DNA of 64,000 nucleotides from Notamacropus eugenii (GCF_028372415.1 NC_092879.1:65995781-66059780), one strand, 5' to 3'. Numbered from the stretch's first letter, positions 36,090 to 47,900 are shown. Notes: generated from the sequence alone by a model not told the origin. Numbers and translations are program-made.

Positions 36090-36510
36090 CAAGCAACTGC
36101 AAATGGTGCCACTCAACAGAATAAGTAATGAATATACAAGGCCTAGTACCATTCCCTATAGGCATACAGTCAAAGGATCTCAACAAAGAGTTTTCAGGAA
36201 AAAAAGCAAATAATCACCTACTATATGAAAAAATACTACAAATCACTAGTAATAAGAGAAATGTAAATCAGAACAACTCTTAAGGTTTTACCTCCTACCT
36301 ATCAAACATTATAAAAATGGAACTAGTCATTGGTAGAGGCCTTATCTTCCCCGATAAACATACTAATATAACGTTGGCATAGATATGAATTGGTACAATC
36401 ATTCTGGAAAACAATATAGGACTAGAAAAACCATTAAATGTCCACATGCTTTGACCTAGGGATCTCACTACTGAGTATATTTCCCCAAATTTTAAAAATG
36501 GATAAAAAAG
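36090..36510 (+). mobile_element. L1 LINE ORF2 C-terminal end / 3' region
   Basis: 'gtcaaaggatctcaacaaag' + 'agttttcaggaaaaaaagc', 'atatgaaaaaatactacaaa', 'agagaaatgtaaatcagaac', 'cattctggaaaacaatatag' and 'gacctagggatctcactact' follow the well-known end of mammalian L1 ORF2. Stops and indels break the frame, so it is a dead 5'-truncated copy. Confidence 0.8.
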
Positions 36511-37319
36511 AATGATCAAATTGTGTTACTTACAGCATAACTCTTCTCACACTGATGAGACCAAATCCTATGAAGATCTCATAATAAAATGCTTTGGTCA
36601 AATATGGCTTCTACTAACTCAGCATTTTGGTGTGGATAAACTTAACTAGTCCCAGAAATAGCTCCATTTAATTGACCTAATTCATCTGGTCCCATTCTAT
36701 TTCCCTTCTGTGATACTGCTACTCCATTGAGCTTCAGAATATGCATCATGGCACCCCAGAGCACCATATGTTCATAATGAAGGCATAATCACAGTATGCC
36801 TGAAGAAGGTCTCTAACAGCCTGAGAGTACCAATGATCACCATTAAGTGGTTCTCTAGTCAGGTGACCAATGACTTTCACTTCAAATCGTAACTTCCAGA
36901 GAGAATCCCCATTCTTTGTCATTTCAGCTTGCCCCTGAATCGTATTGACTTGGAAATTTTAAAGAGCCACACCCACAAATTATTTGAGCATTTTCCCAAT
37001 CATATCCCTGAGTCTAAACATTCTGCTCACAATGAAATGGCATTTCATATACTACCTCCTTCACTCAAACCTGCAAAGTCCTTGACCTGGGATCTGAGCA
37101 GTAGCAACATTATGACTGAGTGAGAAGAGGTCCAGTCAAGCCTCAGTTTCCCAGAATACAAACTAATAGGACTCTCAAAGATGCATTTTAGAAAAAGAGA
37201 CAAAGGACAAGACAGCAACTCGATTCCATGAACTAGGTAGGGTTAGATATATAGAGCTGAGAACCATCTGCATAGAAATGTTATTTGAAACAATGCCAAC
37301 TAAACAATCTCACTACTAA
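36511..37319. other. Unassigned non-coding DNA
   Basis: No gene or firm repeat call. Confidence 0.35.
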
Positions 37320-38130
37320 GTGAGATAGTATTGGGAGAAAAGAGAAGGCTCAGGACACAGCCTTGGCAGAAACCCACAGTCTGTGGGTGTGACAGGAATA
37401 AAGATCCAGAAAAGGGGACTAGAAAAGAGCAACTAGTCTGGCAGAAGGAGAACCAGGAGAGAGCTGTGTCATTAATAACAAGAGTGAAAGGAATATCCAG
37501 GAGAAGAAGATGATCACTATTGTGTTAAATGCTACAAAGAGTTGAAGAATGATCAAGACTGAAACAAGGCCATTTGATCTGGCAATTAAGAGACTGTTAA
37601 TAAGTTGGGAGAGAGCAGTTCCAGTTGAATGATGAGTTTGGAAGCCAGACCATAAAGTATTTAGAATTGAGAGGAGAAGGGAGACGAAGTGGAGGCACCA
37701 ATTATAGATGGCTTTCTTAAAGAATTTAGCAATGAAGAGGAGGAGAGATAGGGGACAGGAGATAGTGGGGATGAAAGGATCAAGTGAGGGCGTTTTTTTT
37801 TAAAAAATGGGGAAACATGGATATGTTGGCAGATAGCAAAGAAGGAACCAGTATGTAGGAAGAAACTGCAGATAAGAGAGTGAGGGCAAATCTGCTGGGG
37901 AAAAAAAACAGGAGAGGATTGGTTCACAGATACATGTAGAAGGGTTGGCTTTGGCAAGCAGGAGGGCCATTTCTTCGTCAAAGACTAGAGTGAAGGAGAA
38001 GATAGTGGGGGGAAATATGTCCGAATAATATGATACGATGAGGAGAAGAAAAAAGGGAATCTTTGGTGAATAACCTCAATTTTTTTTCAGAAAAGTAAGA
38101 GTTGAGACTCATAGCACATAGGGTAGAGGT
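37320..38130 (-). mobile_element. L2 LINE ORF2 remnant, antisense
   Basis: The minus-strand frame at 37661-37981 translates to decayed reverse-transcriptase-linker text of the L2 clade (FF-L-H-T-G-S-F-F-A followed by H-I-H-V-S-P-F-F-K-K-K, where the family has a conserved L-S-T-G-x-F-P then V-x-P-I-L-K-K-P). The plus-strand text 'ggatatgttggcagatagca' and 'agaaggaaccagtatgtagg' is the usual antisense appearance. It is broken by stops and gaps. Confidence 0.65.
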
Positions 38131-38529
38131 GGGAATTACCATGGGAGACTTGAAAAGAGATGAGGTTTGGAGAGTGGGATACTAAATCAATTAGGAAGGA
38201 GTAAGATGACTGCCTTGCTGCAGGGAAAATACAGCTGAGATTAGCTAACCTAAATTTGTAGAAGACCCAATTTGCACAATTTCATGTTTTCTAATACCTC
38301 CATTCAACAGTATGTGAAATAGGAGCAAAAGAGGCAGATAGAAGAGTAATCCAGGCTTGGGGCTTGGCCAGGTATGACTGGCTATAGGGCAAGGTGGCAC
38401 GGGAAAGTAGAGTTAAGTTGATTCACCAAAGGATGAAGAAAGGGAAAAGCAAGCATAGTCAGTTCAGGTCAGTTCAGTTCTTGGAAAAGAAATGGGAGTT
38501 AAAGGAAGAGAGAAAGAAGAACTCTGTGA

Positions 38530-38660
38530 GGTAGGAACCATAGGTATCAGTATCCCTATTGTAGAGATAAATCTAGGCTCAGAGATGTTAAGTGATTTGG
38601 TCTTGTTTATACAACTAGGAAGTTGCAGAGGTGATACCTGAATCCAAATCCAACTATACT
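38530..38660 (-). repeat. MIR-type SINE, antisense
   Basis: 'gtagagataaatctaggctc', 'agagatgttaagtgatttgg', 'acaactaggaagttgcagag'. Confidence 0.65.
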
Positions 38661-38709
38661 TTGGAATGGGTTGGGGGGGACACACAGTATCAGTTAGTCT
38701 TCAGATATC

Positions 38710-38920
38710 TGAAGGGCTGTCAGAGCATAATGGGAAGGATGCTGGATCAGTCAGAAGACCTGTGTTCAAATATTGGTTTTGCCATTCAGTATTTGTAGGA
38801 CCTTAGGAGAGTCACACCTCTTCCACAGGCCTCATTTTACTCATCTATAAAATGAGGAGGTTGAACTCAATGACCACTGAGGCCTCTTCCAGCTATAGAA
38901 TGATGATACTATGATAAGTG
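38710..38920 (+). repeat. MIR-type SINE
   Basis: 'ggaaggatgctggatcagtc', 'gacctgtgttcaaatattgg', 'ctcatctataaaatgaggag', 'ggcctcttccagctatagaa'. Confidence 0.7.
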
Positions 38921-38934
38921 TGGAAAGGAGGGTT

Positions 38935-39135
38935 AAACAAAGCCAAGGCCTAGGTACAAGGGTGCAAATTTGCAAGACAAATACAGGCTCGATGTCATGA
39001 AAAACTTCTTAGCAATTATAGTTGGCTAAAAATGGAAAAGGCTGCTCTGGAAGTTCCCCTTCCCTAGAGAGTTTTGAGCACAGGCTAGATGACCCACTTG
39101 CTGGGTGTCTAGTAGAGGGGATTGTTTTCCAGGTA
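38935..39135 (+). repeat. CR1/L3-like LINE 3' fragment
   Basis: 'gaaaaacttcttagcaatta', then 'gttttgagcacaggctagat' and 'gacccacttgctgggtgt' follow the CR1/L3 3' UTR order. Confidence 0.5.
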
Positions 39136-39149
39136 CTGGGATACCTTGA

Positions 39150-39432
39150 CTTTAAGATAAAACTTAGGCTCTACCTCTTTCCACAAAGTCTTCTTTAGTT
39201 CTCATGGCAGAAAGTGACTTCTGGCCTCCAGCCCTCTTAGCCCCTCACCTCCCTCTCAGAATGACTCTTAGTACTTTGCTTATACCTCTCAAGCATGTGG
39301 ATTATTTTTATTATAGTTATTCATACACATGCTATCTTCCCAACTCTATTGTAAACTTTTTGTTTTATTTCATGTTTACTCCCAGTGCCTAACACAATGC
39401 TATGCACGTAATAAATATTTCTTGAATTACTT
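39150..39432 (+). repeat. L2 LINE 3' end
   Basis: 'tctttccacaaagtcttctt', 'agtgcctaacacaatgctat' and the tail 'cgtaataaatatttcttgaa'. Confidence 0.75.
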
Positions 39433-39744
39433 GTGAAATCTGTTGAATTTACTCTGAAGTAAAATGCTTTCCGGGGATGTGTTCTATCATTATATGTTCA
39501 ACCCAATCACCTACACTTTCTACATCTATAGCACTGTGCTATGAGAATCAATGTTCAGACTCTGAAGTCCTCAGTCATCAAAGGAACTCATTAAAGTATT
39601 TTTGCTACACTATATTTACTAGGGCAGCAAAACATAGTATGTACAGTCTTGGGTAAGCCTCTTCACATTCATTTCCTTTTCTGTAAAAAAAGAAGGGGTT
39701 GGACTAGCAGGTCTCTGAGGTCTATAATCCTATGATCCAAAGAC

Positions 39745-40015
39745 TTAAGGAGAATATAATAGCTCTTTTCAAGTATTTGAAGGGATGTCAAGTGCAAAAG
39801 AAGCTAGACATACTCTGATTGGCATCAAAAGGCAGAAATAGGAGCAACAGGCCGAAAATTCATACAGGAAAATTGGCCTTGATTATAAGAACCAACTCTT
39901 TCACAATTGGAGCTGTCCTAAAGTAGAATGAAGTGTCCTGGGAAATAATGAGTCCTTATCTCTGAAGATCTCCATGAGGAAGCTATCAGAGGTATTAGAG
40001 TCTGCTAAATTGTGC
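39745..40015 (+). repeat. CR1/L3-type LINE 3' fragment
   Basis: 'atagctcttttcaagtattt', 'gaagggatgtcaagtgc', 'aggcagaaataggagcaac' and 'gagctgtcctaaagtagaat' are in CR1/L3 order. It is closely comparable with the longer copy at 62.6 kb. Confidence 0.65.
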
Positions 40016-40019
40016 CTAC

Positions 40020-40130
40020 CCTAAAAGGTCAATTCAAATATCACCTCTTCCATAAAGCCTTCCCTGACCATCCATGTTAGAAATCATCTTTTTCATAGGT
40101 ATCACCTTGTAGTCTTTGAGCATCCTGGGT
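40020..40130 (+). repeat. L2 fragment
   Basis: 'gtcaattcaaatatcacctc' followed by 'ttccataaagccttccctga' is the L2 'tcacctcctccgtgaagcct' block. Confidence 0.65.
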
Positions 40131-40764
40131 TACAAGAACAAGAATAATCAGATTAATTTTCAGAGGTGGGTTACTTTTCAGAGGTGGGTTACTGATGGAT
40201 ACTTCTTTTTTAGCAAAGTCTATCACCCAATACCATGATCATAAGGTCATTTTCCACCCATCCTATTATGTAACACTCTCTGGGACTTAACCTAAGACTC
40301 CCTATTGGCAAGGCAATTACAAATGTGAATGGAACTGTTGGTAACAAGAAGCCTTTGATTTTTGAGGACAGAAAACTGTTTTGAGTTCTCACCCATTATT
40401 CTATGAGCTTTAGCAAACTGAAACCTAAAATTAAAGTTGAACAATTTAAATGAAATCCCAGCTTGAGACTGTGAGAGAGAAGAATGTGTCAGAAGAAGAA
40501 AAAAAGCCAGTGACCTAGAGCAGAACATAAAGTAAAGGATCATGCAAAAGACTTTTCCTAATTGTACCTATTTGGATTACTGGAATAGTTCTCTCTACAT
40601 GGTTCATGGGTATTTGTTTTGTGATGAGGCATCACATGGAATATAGTAATGGAAGGCCCCAAGCCTTCAGCAGAAATCATGGTGCAGTTTTCAAACCCTA
40701 TCCAGGTTATAGGAGTAGGGGGTTTAGAGAAGAGATGGCCTTAGATGTAGTACTAATGACAGGA

Positions 40765-41095
40765 GAGAGGGAGCATGGTATGATGGGTAGAGAGGACTGG
40801 TCTTTAAACCTGGGTTTAAATCCTGATCTATGACCCATACTGGCCATGTGACTCAGGGCAAGTCACCTAACAGCATCCCAGACAACTCTAGAATATCCCT
40901 AAGTTGGAGAACAGCTTTGATCTGCATTGCCAGAATAAATTATGGTTAAATAAATGGACATGGACAAATAAAATCATGGCTAAAAAAATACTTCTCTTAT
41001 AGGGTTGTTGTGAAGCTTAAATGAGATCAGTAAGGCATTTTGAAAACTTTAAAGGCTGATATAAATGTCAGTTATTATTATAAGAATTGTAATAT
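40765..41095 (+). repeat. MIR-related SINE, internally interrupted
   Basis: The 5' part ('gagcatggtatgatgggtag', 'ggccatgtgactcagggcaa') and the 3' part ('atagggttgttgtgaagctt', 'aaatgagatcagtaaggcat') are separated by about 130 bp of unrelated text (about 40870-41000). Confidence 0.65.
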
Positions 41096-42535
41096 TCTTA
41101 AGATGGAATAGTGGTTTGAGAACTGACTAGCAGTCTGCCATTTGTATTCCTGAGGGACAAGCCATTCCTTCTCACCTCTGAGAGCAATCTGGGACTATCA
41201 TCATTCTTCAGCCAGAAGTTGAACTTAAATCAGGCTGAGGAATTCTTACAGAGATCCCAACAATTGGTAGGAGATGGCAGCAGCAGGGCAGAGAAGTCAT
41301 CCTGGGCCCCATTCTGAGCTCAAGGAGCCAAGCTAGAAAGATCTGGCACACAGAGGCCACAACTGAAAGGAGACACTAACCAGAGATGAGATGCCATGGA
41401 GAAGGGAGGGAGAGAGGTGAGTATCTCCCAGCGGGATTCCTACTAATACTGGAAGCTGTAGTCAATGCTTTAAGGCCTAAAGGAAGTTCCCCCAAGAGGT
41501 TGACTTTTTCTCCAGCTTCCCGCCCTGTGCCTATCAAGTAACCGATAATGTATTAAATTCTGCTGCCTTTTTTTGCCTAAATGTTTTCTGTTTCCTTATT
41601 TGGCTTCAAACATAAAGACACCAGGGGATTAGGAAGATGCACAAAACTTTATGTGAGGCCAGAGAGCCAAACCTCTGTCTGAATGTCAGAGATTTTTATA
41701 ATCAGGGACTCTGTACTATTTAGAGTACACTAGTAAATTTTCATCTGATATGAACTCCAAGGAAAGCTGGGAAAGGAGTTGCAAGGACCTGAAGGTGGTA
41801 TGCTGCCCCTAAGCTACAAGTGAGCTAGATGGTGTAGCAAGGAGTGTGGCTAATTACCCCTCAGGCCTCAGATGAGAAAGGAGATAGGGCAGGATAGAAG
41901 TAGACAAGGCCTAGGTGAGGTTCAGCTATGCCGCTTCTAGAAAGGAGGAAAGAGCAGGAAAGATGGAGTACTTTGCCCAGTGCTATCCACGGGTGCTACA
42001 AAGGGAAAGCATAGCAGTTAGAAAATGCACAAAAACTGAGATATCCTTTTTGAAGCAGTTTCAGATTGCAAGACTTGCTCTCTACTTAACATGAATTTTA
42101 CCTTTCTGCATTTTTTTTCAATTCAACGCAGAAAGATGACAGGGAAAAGCATGTTATTTCAAAGCTCTCCTAGTCTTCCATTTGTGAGTTTCCATCTTTC
42201 TTTCAGATGACAATAGCCAATAACAAACTTCTACTTCATTGATCTTTAGGAAGCGACATGACACCATGTGCTGGAAGTCAAGGCCCTTTACAGCCTACTG
42301 GGGACTGATCATAGTCTGCCAAATCCAAGGAAGAGGCTCCATCACTGACAGTGCTCTCATGAGGAGCAAAGGAGTGAAGCCAGACCCGAAAGGTCTTGGC
42401 AAACCCAAAGGTACTATATAAGTATCAGCTATTAGTATATGATTATTTATAAGCAGAAAAAATCATTTCACTGAAATGATTATTTGTAGCATACATGCAT
42501 GAAGTACTTTTAGGAAAGATACTTTTCAGTTCCGT
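41096..42535. other. Unassigned DNA with one weak exon-like segment
   Basis: No protein family was recognised. The segment 42250-42412 is open for 60 codons on the plus strand. It is bounded by 'attgatctttag' (acceptor-like) and 'cccaaag|gtacta' (donor-like). The pyrimidine tract is weak and the translation is unfamiliar, so this is a chance configuration unless transcripts show otherwise. Confidence 0.25.
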
Positions 42536-42539
42536 TCAG

Positions 42540-42760
42540 TTTTTTTATTTAAGTGAATATATATTTATATTATATATATATATATCACATACATAGATAA
42601 ATATATTTATATAAATATATATAATATATAAATATATTATATATTTGTATAAATATATTGTTATATATTTATACAAATATATATTTATATATATTGTTAT
42701 ATATTTATATAAATATAAATTTTATATATATATATATATATACACGTGTATCTATATTAT
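42540..42760. repeat. AT-rich low-complexity tract with palindromic TA runs
   Basis: Almost pure A+T for about 200 bp, built from 'tatatttatataaatata'-type units that are self-complementary and could form hairpins or cruciforms. Confidence 0.9.
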
Positions 42761-42860
42761 TGTCATTATTGTTATATGAAGAGGCCTGGACATATCTAAG
42801 GATCTTATTGACAGGGTAGTCACTGAGCAATTAATTTTTTTTAACCCTCTAAGATCCTCT

Positions 42861-43025
42861 ATTGAGTAGGAGTTCATAACCTTTGTTGTATCATGGACCC
42901 CTCTGCAATATGGTACAGCCTAGGGACTCTTCAGATTAGTGTTTTTAAATAACTGAAAGAAGTGCTAGATTTTAGTTTGAGGTTGGTGACATTCAAGTTC
43001 ATGGATTCCCTATAACAGAGGAATT
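42861..43025 (+). repeat. Terminal-inverted-repeat element B, copy 1
   Basis: 'ggagttcataacctttgttg' at the left, 'catggacccctctgcaatat' in the middle and 'aagttcatggattccctata' at the right. Related copies lie at about 51140 and 61145. The outer ends of the family are roughly inverted ('gttcttaacc' / 'ggttaagaac'), which suggests a non-autonomous DNA transposon, probably hAT-like. Confidence 0.5.
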
Positions 43026-43079
43026 TCAGTTTGTACCTTTGAATGAGAACCACACCCACAAAATCACAGGTTATTTATT

Positions 43080-43083
<4 letters not shown>

Positions 43084-43140
<57 letters not shown>
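43084..43140. repeat. (TG)n microsatellite
   Basis: About 27 uninterrupted TG dinucleotides. The V-C-V-C peptide frame is an artefact. Confidence 0.97.
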
Positions 43141-43434
43141 ACATACACTCGTGGAGATGTGTGCAAAAATCCTCAAAACTGGGCCATATCCTTTAGTAAA
43201 ATAGATTCAATCCATAAGGTACCTTGTCTTTATCATTCTCATACATTTAGGGTTTTTTTTTCTTAAAATTAACAAACTTTACATGACAAGAAGCAAGGCC
43301 CAAGTGGACTGCATCTGAAGTCTGAGTAACAGTGATAGGGAAGAAGGCAAGAGAAAAGAAAAGGCAAGAAGGGGTGGGGAAACAGGCTTTCTACAGAAGA
43401 CCTCTCTCACTTAGCTGATATCATGCAGTTAGGT
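43141..43434. other. Unassigned non-coding DNA
   Basis: No feature seen. Confidence 0.4.
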
Positions 43435-43665
43435 AATAGAGCACAGAACCTTGGGCCTGGAGTCAGAAAGACCTGAGTTCAGACTTACTAGTCATGTGAT
43501 TCCAAGCAAGTCACTTAACCCCTGTCTGCCTCAGTTTCCTCAACTATAAAATGAGGTTAATAATAGCCCCTATCTCCCAGGGTTGTTGTGAGAACCCAAT
43601 GAAATAATAATTGGAAATTGCCTAACAGTGCTTGGTGTATAATAGAGCTATATATTATTACATTA
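43435..43665 (+). repeat. Marsupial MIR-related SINE
   Basis: Well preserved: 'gtcagaaagacctgagttca', 'gtcacttaacccctgtctgc', 'ctcagtttcctcaactataa', 'agggttgttgtgagaaccca', ending near 'gagctatatattattac'. Confidence 0.85.
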
Positions 43666-44280
43666 GGGTACTTACAGGAGCCAGGTAGCAGAGATAACAG
43701 GAAAAGGGTGCAAAAGCCATCTGCCTCAAAAGCTGCCTCTTAGGAACCACTGTCCCTCTCTCCTCCATTCCCACTCCCTCTACTCCCCAGGGAAGAGTCA
43801 CGTAAACATAGAGTCTACTTAGATTTAGTAGCAAAAGCCACATTGAACTGAGGATCCTCTTTAGCCCGTGCGGAGGACGAGGGGATTGCTCCGATGACTT
43901 GCAAAGGTTTTGGGGATATGTTTGGGTTCCTGGCAGTTGTAAGTAATGACTTCAAATGCAAAAAGTGCTGCCACACTTGAGAAGAAGGGGAAGGAACTGG
44001 AGGAAGGCACTCTGGTTTTCCAGGACTGATGCCCAGTGATAGCTAAGAGAATGAAGGAAGTGCTGAATTGTTAGCACCAGAGAGCGAGGTTGTTGAAAAT
44101 GCTGGAGCTGGTCCCTCTGAGGGCTCCTGTTCCCCCGGAATGGAGAGGTGGGAGATCACTGGGCACCAGAATTGGGGAGGATATCATGTGCTGACCACAT
44201 AATGAAAAGGATTGGGCCTTCTGAAAGACAACTTAAAATAGAAGAGCAGGCCTTTGGTCACGCATGTAGTACATCTAGCA
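43666..44280. other. Unassigned non-coding DNA
   Basis: No gene or named repeat. A purine-rich segment lies at about 43980-44010. Confidence 0.35.
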
Positions 44281-44289
44281 AGCTCTGGT

Positions 44290-44385
44290 TGATGTGTGTG
44301 TGTGTACATATATATATATATATGTAAATACATAGAAATATATATATATATGTAAATACATAGAAATATATATATATATATATAA
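44290..44385. repeat. TG/TA tract with duplicated spacer
   Basis: A short TG run leads into TA runs separated twice by the identical word 'gtaaatacatagaaatatat', i.e. a tandem duplication of about 36 bp. Confidence 0.9.
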
Positions 44386-44864
44386 ATTTGCCTCCAGACT
44401 TGTGGATCAGATCAAGAGCATTAAAAAGGAAAAATGTTGGGGGAGGAAGGAAACTGCTCACATACAGCTAGGAAGCCAGATTCCAGAGAGAGTAGGAGGT
44501 TAGACAGAAAGCTGGCTAAAGGGTATAAGGCACCAGACATGGGTAACTTGGAGAGCATCTCAAGGATGGATAACCAGGATGGTAATGTGCCTGGAGACCA
44601 CACATTACATGAGGATCAGTGGAAAGAAATGGGGCTCTTTTATGTGCAGAGGAGAAGCCCTAAGGAGTACATATCAGCTTTCTTCCAGTATTAGCAGGGC
44701 TGATACATGAAAAAGGAAGAAACTAGCTTGGCTTGGCCCCAGAAGGCAGAACTCATAGCACTGTGTAGAAGTTGAGGAGAGGCAGATATATGAGACTTTG
44801 TATAAGCAAAGCTGTTGTAACAATCATAGGTATACAAAAGTGAAATGGGCTCTTGCTAGGCATC

Positions 44865-45160
44865 TGGGGTGCACAGTGGGTAGAGCACTGGGCTTGAATT
44901 CAGGAAGACCAGAGTTCAAATCCTACCTCAGACAATTATTAGCTGTGTGATCCTGGGTGAGTTACTTAGCCTCTATCTGCCTCAGTTTCTTCAGTGACAC
45001 TTACTAGCTATGTGATCATGAATGAGTTTTTGAGCTTCAGTTTCCTTATCTATAAAATGCAAATAAAACACCTGGAGTACCCACAAAATAGAGTTGTTGT
45101 GATGTTCAAATGAGATCACGTGTGCCAAACATTATAGAAATGCCAGCTTGTCTCATAGTG
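44865..45160 (+). repeat. Marsupial MIR-related SINE with duplicated core
   Basis: 'gcacagtgggtagagcactg', 'aggaagaccagagttcaaat', 'attagctgtgtgatcctggg', then a second core-like block 'actagctatgtgatcatgaa' + 'cagtttccttatctataaaa', and the 3' end 'agttgttgtgatgttcaaat'. Confidence 0.8.
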
Positions 45161-45264
45161 ACTTGACCATATTTTCTTCTCCTTTTAATGTAGTATTTTA
45201 TTTGTTTCCCCAATGATATGTTAAAACAATTTTTATAGTGTTTTGGAATAGAGTAGAATGCACA

Positions 45265-45445
45265 AAAGCTGTGGGGTCTGAAAGAAAGTGTAGTGATGCT
45301 AACCTGTGACTCAGAAGATCCAGGTTCGAGTTGCCAACTCTGCCACTACCTTCCTCTGTAGACGTGGGCAAATCACTTCTCCTCTTGGGGACACCTGGAG
45401 ATGAGATTGTTGGATTGAATGGTGACTTCTGAGATCTTCCCATCT
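45265..45445 (+). repeat. MIR-type SINE
   Basis: 'ctcagaagatccaggttcga', 'gtgggcaaatcacttctcct', 'gttggattgaatggtgactt'. Confidence 0.6.
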
Positions 45446-45479
45446 CAACTGTCCCCATCCAAGTGTTTGGGAAGCCTTG

Positions 45480-46300
45480 GGTGCGTTTCTATGTAGTTCC
45501 CAAGGTTCAAGAGCTTATGAAGGTGGCTTAAATGAGCAAATGATCCATGGACGTGCACCTAGAAATTCATGAAGTTTGAGGCTATTAAATATGATTTGAG
45601 AAGTCAGGAAAAAAGGGAAAAAATGAGTGAGATAATAGGAAAAAAACAAGAGGAATTGGTTTGACAACATACCTTGCTTTCATAATAGTATTTTATGGGT
45701 ATATTCAGGTTTCTGCTGAATTTATTATATCGATATCTCTCTGTTTCTACGTTTTATCTATATTGAATTAGGAGATGGCTGAATTACAAAGTCACAATTT
45801 TGCGATACCATAAGAAATGAAGCGTTCACTCTGTCTCCAAAATCCCTTGCACCAAGCAGGATGACAACTTTACTATCATGCATTAATAATGAATAACACA
45901 GCAGAGAGCTTTTAAAGGTCCAGATTTCAAATCATTAAAGGGGAAGTACATGGTGAATTCCCTTTCTTAGAATGTGTCTAACTCTGGAAGACTTTAACAC
46001 CTGGCAGCATGGAAAGCCAACAATATATTTAACTCTAAGTGCATTATAACTAATCAGCGAGGAGGTGCGCTTTACCTTAACAGGCTATGGCAGGAGGATG
46101 GAATGATTTTAACCTCCAATATTTGTCACAAATGTCTCCTGGTTTAGCTATAGCATTTCTTAATTTGATGAGCCTGCTTGCTGAGGGAAGAAAACGTTCT
46201 AGAGAATCTGAGCATGGAGTCGTGAGAATGCACTGGCCCGGATCTCTCCCCTAGCTGCCTTTACTAAATAACCCTTTCCCTGGAGATACTCCAAGTGCCT
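45480..46300. other. Unique non-coding DNA
   Basis: Repeat-free by eye. About 45830-46170 has mixed composition with homeobox-like words ('cattaataatgaataacac') and would be a sensible place to test for conservation. No exon was seen. Confidence 0.4.
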
Positions 46301-46779
46301 GAAAGGCAGGCATTGTTATCTATATTCCACAGGCAGGGAAGGGAATCTGGGAAAGGTTCAGTGACATTATCAAAGACATTATAACAAGTCTGGCTCAAGT
46401 CAATTCCCCACAATGATGCTCTGACTTGTTAGCCACACCTGGACATTCTTGAAAACTCTTCTCCAAAGAATACTTGAGGCTTTTGTTTCCCATTTACTTT
46501 CTAAGGAGGCAGATGTTTCTGCAGAGAACATTAAACACAAATGCAAATGATTAACTCTGAATAACAACTCATTAAAAGGACACACTCTGAGACTTTTCCG
46601 AACTTTTTCTAATGAGGCTGTCCCACATCTTGACTTTAAAGAATATTCCTGAATTGCTCACTTGTCCCCACACTGGCCAAGACCTGAGTCCATCATTTTT
46701 ATTTGTTCCCACTGTGTGGTTTCTTCATTCATTCATTCATGCATTTATTTAAAAACATTTATTAAGCACCTAATACAAA

Positions 46780-47014
46780 TTCCTTAGCTAGGCATTCAAG
46801 GCTCTTCTTTCAAACTAGAAACTCCATCTTTTTGCGTGCATTTGTATGACCCATTCCACATTCCTCCTCATCTTGGCCTCTCTGAATTCTTGTCTTCTTT
46901 CAAGGTTCAGCTCAGATTCCAGTCTCCTTGAAGCACCTCTGATCTCCCTAGCTGTTGGTGCTCTCTCCCTCCTCAGCTCTCCTTGGATCCTAGCTATCTG
47001 AGTACACATCACAT
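46780..47014 (+). repeat. L2 LINE 3' region, left part (split)
   Basis: 'ggcattcaaggctcttcttt', 'gcgtgcatttgtatgaccca', 'tttcaaggttcagctcagat'. The element is cut by a SINE and resumes at about 47262. Confidence 0.75.
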
Positions 47015-47261
47015 CTCCTGGTAGCCAAAGAGGCAGTGAATAGAGTGGATGGAGCACTGGATTTGGAGGCAGGACCTTGCCTCACACACATATGAACCGA
47101 GAGACCCTGGGATATGGGTCCCTTAACTTCTCTGTTTCTCTTTCCTTGTCTGGAAAATGAAGCTAATGAACCCATGCTGCCTTTGTCACAAGCTTGTGGT
47201 GAGGCTCAAATAACATCACATGCTTAAAGAACCTTGAAAGCTATTGAAAGGTAAGCTCTGA
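47015..47261 (+). repeat. MIR-related SINE nested in L2
   Basis: 'gtgaatagagtggatggagc', 'actggatttggaggcaggac', 'ttgtctggaaaatgaagcta', 'gcttgtggtgaggctcaaat', 'accttgaaagctattgaaag'. It lies inside the L2 copy, so it is younger than that copy. Confidence 0.8.
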
Positions 47262-47375
47262 TTAAGTAAGCTCCTAGAAGATAGGGACTGGTTTTATTTT
47301 TGTCTTTTTACAACTAGGCTCCAGCACAGACAGAGGAGGAACTCAATAAATGTTTGTCAAATTGAATTGAATGTG
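47262..47375 (+). repeat. L2 LINE 3' end, right part (split)
   Basis: Resumes with 'taagctcctagaagataggg' and ends with 'actcaataaatgtttgtcaa', the classical L2 terminus. Confidence 0.8.
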
Positions 47376-47479
47376 CCCAGAACTGTTTCAAGAACTGGAG
47401 GAGATAGAGAGATAAACTACACCTGGTCCTTACCCTGACACAATCAAGGTCTAGATCTAGTAATGGATAGAGAAGATTT

Positions 47480-47900
47480 GTTGAGAGGTCACACGATAGA
47501 GTGGAAAGAGTCTTGGAATCAGAGGCTGAAGACTTGCCTTTTTTTTTCCCCTTTTCTTTCTTTATTTTGTGGGAGGCAATGGGGTTAAGTGACTTGTCTA
47601 CAGTCACACAGCTAGTAAGGGAGGTTGGATTTGAACTCAAGTCCTCCTGACTCCAAGGCCAGTGCTCTATCCACTGAAGCATCACCTAACTGGCCCCAAG
47701 ACCTGGCTTTGAGACCTCATTTGGCCACTTACTGGCTAAGTGAACCTGGACAAATGAGGATTGGAGTTGCAGAATAATCCAGTCTCCGGCTGCCAGGTAA
47801 TCTCCTCAGTGACATAGGACTGCATTCAATATCATGCACATAGGAGGGCTTTTGACTCTAAAGTGCTATATAAATAGCGGTTAAAATCTCTTGAACCCCT
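47480..47900 (+). repeat. MIR-type SINE interrupted by a second SINE
   Basis: The outer element starts 'cacacgatagagtggaaaga', stops at about 47526 and resumes at about 47697 with 'aagacctggctttgagacct', 'ccacttactggctaagtgaa', 'gcattcaatatcatgcacat'. The flanks 'aagacttgcc' and 'aagacctggc' look like a target-site duplication of the inner insertion. Confidence 0.7.
47527..47696 (-). repeat. Marsupial SINE nested in MIR, antisense
   Basis: A T-rich head (reverse-complement poly-A), then 'ggttaagtgacttgtctaca', 'gtcacacagctagtaaggga', 'gatttgaactcaagtcctcc', 'gtgctctatccactgaagca'. Confidence 0.85.

Noticed and set aside
37661..37981. Minus-strand frame as a host gene
   Set aside because: It matches the order of antisense L2 ORF2 text and the surrounding frame is broken.
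47010..47265. tRNA genes in the SINE heads
   Set aside because: MIR-type SINEs have tRNA-derived heads, but I see no intact cloverleaf with anticodon arm in any copy.
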